Shown: positions 59,437 to 64,000 of the stretch, one piece after another
How positions within the stretch are numbered: position 1 is the stretch's first letter
Layout: each line of letters starts with the position of its first letter
Assembly: GCA_036346255.1 (NCBI GenBank)
Contig: CM070632.1
Span: forward strand, 28,112,657 to 28,176,656
Reading direction: 5' to 3'
DNA: 64,000 bases
Source: Ampelocalamus luodianensis
Taxonomy: Eukaryota; Streptophyta; Magnoliopsida; Poales; Poaceae
Made by a program: the position numbers and the translations under genes
The notes under the pieces: generated by a model
What the model saw: the letters and a program-made list of their open reading frames with translations, nothing else
What the model was told of the DNA's origin: nothing
Database searches by the model: none

Positions 59437-59532
59437 GGTGATGTGGATACTTTAAAAAGGTCTTGCACAAAGGAAGTGCTTGAATGCTACAAAGGAGAGA
59501 GACAAGCTTACGCATCACAAGGCATTTTTTTT
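59437..59532 (+). pseudogene. partial exon resembling mitochondrial TIM44
   Basis: Directly after a consensus 3' splice site (tgctttcag) the sequence reads GDVDTLKRSCTKEVLECYKG followed by ERQAYASQGIFF. This matches the start of the TIM44-like domain of plant TIM44, an inner-membrane subunit that ties mitochondrial Hsp70 to the TIM23 import channel. The reading then runs into a T-rich stretch where the conserved continuation should be, so the exon is truncated. No flanking exons are seen. A local duplication (below) overlaps it. Likely a gene fragment. The family call is from the motif as remembered; no search was possible. Confidence 0.6.
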
Positions 59533-59893
59533 TATCTTGAACATTCCCCTTTCCTACGGTTTTTCTTTTCAAATTGCATATTGAAGTCTTCACTTTCCTT
59601 TCTAAACCCAGTCATATTAGGTCTGTTATGTAGATTTTGGTTCATTCGTGCAAATTGTAGTTCCTTGCTCTTAAGTGGAATAAAGAACACCATAATAGCC
59701 TCATGAATTTGTTACACCAAGGAAGTGACCAAAGTGCAAAGGATATTGGACTATTTTATCACATGCCATACATTTTATCACAAAGTAGGCCAATGTTGAT
59801 CTATATGTCTTCAACATTCTCCTTTCCTTTAGTTTTTTTGAAATTTGATATTGGAGTATTCACTTTCCTTTCTAAACCCAATCAGATTAGATC
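59530..59893. repeat. diverged local duplication
   Basis: Segments ending tttcctttctaaacccagtc (near 59600-59614) and tttcctttctaaacccaatc (near 59865-59883) are similar over ~90 bp. Upstream parts (aaaggaagtgcttgaatgct and ccaaggaagtgaccaaagtg) also align. The duplication therefore took in part of the TIM44-like exon. Confidence 0.6.
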
Positions 59894-59895
59894 CT

Positions 59896-62130
59896 TGTAA
59901 CACCCTGGCTATTCGGGAGCCAAAATGCTACCTAAAGACCTAACATATAACCATACAAATGGATTAACATATAACCATACAAAGGATTAATTTCAACAAT
60001 AATTCATCGACTAAGCTAAACAGATCATCAACAATTGGAACATAAACAGAATGTAATAATGGATCCGCTACGTTATCCTATCAACGAATATTCAATGAAC
60101 ATAAACAGTTATTTAAACAAACTCAACGTTAAGTAAGGTATCATCCAAGTCTAAGTTTATTTATGACAATCCAACAATGAACGAATGAAAGGCAGTAACA
60201 ATTCTTTTATTGAGACTAGTGTAAAGTGAACTGAGTGTGTAGTGCATGTCTACTCCCTCCCAAGAGATTCATCACCAACGTTCACCTAAAAATAAATAAA
60301 CAAAACAAGAGTGAGTCCAAGACTCAGCAAGTACATTGAATAAATGAACAGATAACCAATATGAACAAGACAACCTCTTCACAATTTCTGAACATACCAC
60401 GAATGAATATTTAAGAATGCATGATATGAATGAAATTAATCAAAGGATGGACTGCACACGTGCTTATACCGGTATAGCTAGTGACACACCCGTCGGTGTT
60501 CACTTAAGCCCGCATCTTAACAAAAATACGGGGATCCAAATCCCGTATGAAGAACGTTTCATATAGGTGTCCAAATCTGCCCATCCTAGAATTAATGGGT
60601 CTTACGTGCCCATCTTGGAATTGATGGGTCTTTCTAATCCACTCCCGTGGATGGGACATGACAATGTTCAAATATGCCCACATTGGAATGGTGGGTCTTA
60701 TATTCCACTCTCGTGGATGAAACATGCATAATGGATGCATGGAATGAAGTATGAACAATGGAAGACATCATCTCTAAACATGGAATCAACACATATAAAA
60801 GAACATAGACATTTCACCTTCTCATGTATCATAGGATACCACAACATGAACATTTAAGCATTCATCAATCACAATCATTAATATTAGCAAGGTACTTGCC
60901 TTCCGCGTTTCGACGCGTCAATAGGCAACGACGGTGCTCCTAAACCGAAAGCTTCGCCGCCTAAGCAATTAAGTAATTGAAATAAGAACACATTGCACAC
61001 GACACTTCTAAACAACGTTCTACAATGCTTCCCCGGTGACTCAAGATTCAATTAAAAACTCTAATATGAAAACTGACAACTCAGGCTCAAACCGAAACTA
61101 GACAGCAACACGGTAAAAAATCATTTCTATTGATCTGGAACTCGGAATGGGGTGAGACCAGTTTCTATGGATTCTTAACTGACATATCTACAATATTCTA
61201 GTTGACAAGATAACCCAATTCGGCCAATTTAATTTACTAACAGTTAGATGAAATAACAGGACAGAAACTGCCTAAACAATTAAGACAACAGTACTAAATA
61301 GATCATAACGTTTAATCTACAACTCCGAATTGAGCATTATTTAACAATCTAAAAATTTTATGAAATTATCTACAATAACCTAGTTGAGTGAAAACCCTGA
61401 ATCGTCCATTATCATAAGTATAATTTAGGAGACAACTTGAAAGGTAGATCTCGTCAGAATTCTGGACAGCAAAAACTAAAACGATCATAACTTTTGATCC
61501 GTACGTCAGAATCAGGTGTTGTTGGTGGACGTTGAAAGCTAAGAACATTTTCTAAATAACTCTAGGAGATCAACACTTCTGATTCGGCTTCTAAGAACCC
61601 GAAATTGCCCACGCAACATACTAGACAGATTCGAATCTACCGCAGACAGACTTTGATCCAATCAAATTTAATCGGTTTCGCTTCTACGACTAATCAAACA
61701 ACAACAACCGACAATCGTTACCCTTGGAGACACACGTGCCCGCTGAATTCCCCCGCTAGATGCTCTTCTTCTCTCTCCCTCCACCTTTCTCCTTGGCCGA
61801 CAGCAATGGGAGAGCACCACCAAGATTGAGCAACGGAGTGCAAGGAGGAGGGCGTGTACTGTAGAAGCACTGTAGAGGCGGCGGAACACTGTAGCAATGC
61901 GTGCTACAGTGGTGGGCTAGGGTTTCCCCCTCCTTTTATTAGTAGCCGGCCCCTCATGGGCCTCCTAGGCCAAAGCTCGAAGCCCAGGTTGCCAAAGAAT
62001 TGCAGATTTCCCCTCCTCTAAAGTCTAATTTCTCTTTTCACTGCTTTCTTTATTACAATAAGTTGGAGTATTACAGAAAAAACCCCTTTTTTGTTTACTC
62101 TCCTTCCTTAGAAACATTCGGGGTATTACA
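59896..62130 (-). repeat. 3' LTR (2235 bp)
   Basis: Plus-strand reading tgtaacaccctggctattcg … cattcggggtattaca. It is similar in order to the LTR at 43205-58457 (ataccggtat palindrome near 60470; stretch near 60300-60345 matching 58000-58050). Confidence 0.8.
60485..60735. repeat. array of about eight short hairpins in the LTR
   Basis: Stems include acacc/ggtgt (60486), atacggg/cccgtat (60526-60547), cccat/atggg (60590), cccatc/gatggg (60609-60628), atccac/gtggat (60637-60652), cccac/gtggg (60677-60695), tccac/gtgga (60703) and tgcat/atgca (60724-60739). They occupy the same LTR position as the array at 57738-57875 but have different stem sequences. Confidence 0.8.
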
Positions 62131-62150
62131 TTCTACCCCCCTTAATAGGA
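62131..62150 (-). other. polypurine tract
   Basis: ttctaccccccttaatagga on the plus strand is tcctattaaggggggtagaa on the minus strand, adjoining the 3' LTR. Confidence 0.85.
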
Positions 62151-62213
62151 TTCGACCTCGAATCTACTCACCGATCTACCCGAAAGAAAATAGCGTCTGG
62201 AAATTAAAAACGA

Positions 62214-62640
62214 TTAACACGTACCAGACATGAACAAATCCGGGTATTGCTTGCACATGCGAGACTCTAACTTCCAAGTGACCTCTCTCTCGGTCTGATG
62301 AGACCACAACACAAAGATGTAGAACAACGTCTGTCCTAACACTCGTCCCCACATTTCCAGGTACACTCATCGGAAGAGAATCGAAGGTAAGATCCTACTC
62401 GATGGTCCACGACGTTAACGAATATTCAAACTCTAGTTCTCACAGTACTCACTCAAAGACCAAACATGCCAAATGTTGTGTACACCGCGTATAGACCGAG
62501 ACGGTCCTTGCGATCGCCAACCAATTCCGTAGCTAACAAAAACAACCCAATGTACCTTGGCTAACCTTCCGATTGAGACTGAACCACACAACATGCACAT
62601 AGAACACGAAACTCTTGTTCCACCTCTCAACTGAACTCTT
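62214..62640 (-). pseudogene. C-terminal end of pol, decayed
   Basis: On the minus strand WSHQTEREVTWKLESRMCKQ followed by YPDLF ends at TAA (62214-62216). This is the end of a chromodomain-type tail seen in plant gypsy pol. Upstream, in another frame, GVHNIWHVWSLSEYC (~62460-62510) parallels the GVHNVFHVSMLRKY segment after the integrase. Frames are broken between these. Confidence 0.7.
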
Positions 62641-64000
62641 CACTGAAACAAGGATCACCTCCTTTAACCAGAAACACACAACAGAGCTCTCTTTAAGCAA
62701 ACTCTTTTACAGACAAAACCCATTTGAAAATGAAAGATTCACATCGCAACTATGCGTTACCAGCTCGGTACTAAAGAGTCAAACCCAGAAATCAGAATTT
62801 CATCACGAAAAACCTTTCCACCTTCCAAGTGGCAGTTTGCGAATAAACATCACGAAATCCAAAGAAGAAATCACTTGAATGCCCAAATAAAAAAAATCAT
62901 TTCTTCCGTCTGAACTGGAAAGAATCACACATGTCAACATAAATGCCGAGCTCAACTTGCGAAAGACATCCGTCAAAACACATAGCTCAAACAAGAATCA
63001 AGAAAACGTGTCTCTACTTGAGGAAGCATCAATTTCTCAGTTTCTCTTTTAGGAATAAAACTTCTCTCAAACTTTGGAATTCCAATTCATCACATAACAC
63101 CCTAACTCATCTCTCTTAACTTGGCATTCTCAACGCTATGCTCAAGTTGAAATACATCATCCGCACCTCTGTATAGAGGCTCTATCGACTCCACCGAAAC
63201 TTTCTCTCAACAACTCCTCTACCGACAGAATTAATTTGACAAATGACTTCCAATGCATCTCAAAATAGATCTCACATGCAATCACATCACCTCAATGTTT
63301 TAAGAATAAACAACTCGAAATTCCCAGCACACACATTCATATACTTCCTCAAAAGGGTTCTATCAATGGTCATCCCATTGTTCAGAATCCACCCTTATTC
63401 TACTTCCTCTACACATAATCATTGGGAGACTCATGGTCCTAGCAAAAATAATGCGAAGCCCAAAATTAAACTCCAAGACTCCTACCATGAACTTCTCATA
63501 TAGAAGATAGGAGAAGCCTCAAATGAAATCCCTAAATTCTCACAATCCAAACATACTCGCGCATTGACATCAACACGAAAATATTTCTTCGACCCAATTA
63601 TCTTTATCAAGATCCTAACTCTTATAGAGTTATTTACTAAGTCTAAGTCATTCCTAGCACTAATCTAACAATCTCGACTATCTCATTAGTCGCTTTAATG
63701 ATCAGATTACTTCGTTAATACTACTCTCATTACAACACTATCATAATTCATCTACACAACCGTGCAAGGTACCCAATCGCGACACTCTAATACATCGAGT
63801 AAGATTCCCCATCCTTTCGAAAATTCTATTATTCCACCCAAATTGAACAAAGGATCATGGATCACAAATCTCCATAGGTTCTAATAGTTGCAACAATGTA
63901 ATCAGTTTAGCCTCAAAGATAAACATTCTGTATAAATAAAATTCTCTCCAAGAATTACACACGAAATTAGTTCATCCTTCAATGCTCCTCGATTAACTTA
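62641..64000 (-). other. retrotransposon internal region, mostly unrecognised
   Basis: By position this should be the integrase end and further pol. A weak parallel (NDFFYLGIQVIS near 62870-62900, where a G-D-x-V-Y-L-x-V-S-P type segment is expected) is all I can see. The rest shows no confident motif on either strand. Confidence 0.4.

Larger units (their letters stand above)
59896..64000 (-). mobile_element. LTR retrotransposon, 3' part only (minus strand), TGTAATACCCC family
   Basis: The 3' LTR (59896-62130) is followed rightwards by a polypurine tract and a decayed pol end. The rest leaves the window. Left flank atcct (59891-59895) would be one target duplication. It is the only copy of this LTR family here with internal sequence, and it shows the family is Ty3/gypsy with a pol ending in a chromodomain-like segment. 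Confidence 0.75.

Overview
This window is intergenic DNA of a plant genome, most likely a grass. It is built almost entirely of transposable elements inserted into one another. I see no intact host gene, tRNA, rRNA or CRISPR array. The grass assignment is inference. It rests on a Mutator-like element (MULE) carrying GC-rich exons for a plant-mobile-domain protein and a MURA transposase, on Tourist- and Stowaway-like MITEs, and on Tekay/Del-type chromovirus retrotransposons with very long LTRs.

Layout. 1-2908: the 3' end of a long LTR (ends at 250) lies next to an older LTR fragment (251-2908), which hosts an 804-bp foldback MITE with a perfect 9-bp target duplication. 2909-6109: low-copy-looking sequence with a Stowaway-like MITE, a CACTA-like end and a 71-bp tandem repeat. 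6110-14804: an 8.7-kb MULE bounded by long inverted repeats and a perfect 10-bp target duplication. It carries three broken genes: plant mobile domain, GRF-type zinc finger and MURA transposase. An internal copy of its own left end suggests two head-to-tail units. 15624-16105: a Tourist-like MITE with TTA duplication. 16169-37891: a minus-strand solo LTR (duplication CTTAT), split by a small plus-strand LTR (20027-20699) and by a 15.3-kb full-length Tekay-type retrotransposon (21880-37143) whose LTRs exceed 5.1 kb. 38959-39295: a decayed fragment of a plant zinc-finger (U1C-like plus CCCH) gene. 39846-43005: another solo LTR. 43205-58457: a plus-strand solo LTR (duplication AAATT), split by a second full-length Tekay-type element on the minus strand (44754-57734, duplication ATCCC). 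59437-59532: a fragment of one exon resembling mitochondrial TIM44. 59896-64000: the 3' part of a minus-strand retrotransposon that runs out of the window.

Two things stand out. First, each of the two young retrotransposons has LTR copies that are identical over long AT-rich stretches. Their differences are small indels or scrambles concentrated at CAG/CTG/CCAGG-like sites. That looks more like context-dependent consensus error at CHG-methylated cytosines than like mutation, so the frameshifts in gag and pol may be partly artefactual. Second, the LTR family that starts TGTAATACCCC carries a local array of five to eight short hairpins at the same LTR position in different copies. The stem sequences are unrelated between copies, as if structure rather than sequence were being kept.

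Functionally, the retrotransposon parts (LTR promoter, tRNA-type primer site, gag, protease, reverse transcriptase/RNase H, integrase, chromodomain, polypurine tract) form the usual replication set. The MULE combines its transposase with two accessory or captured genes. The gene fragments look like debris between insertions.
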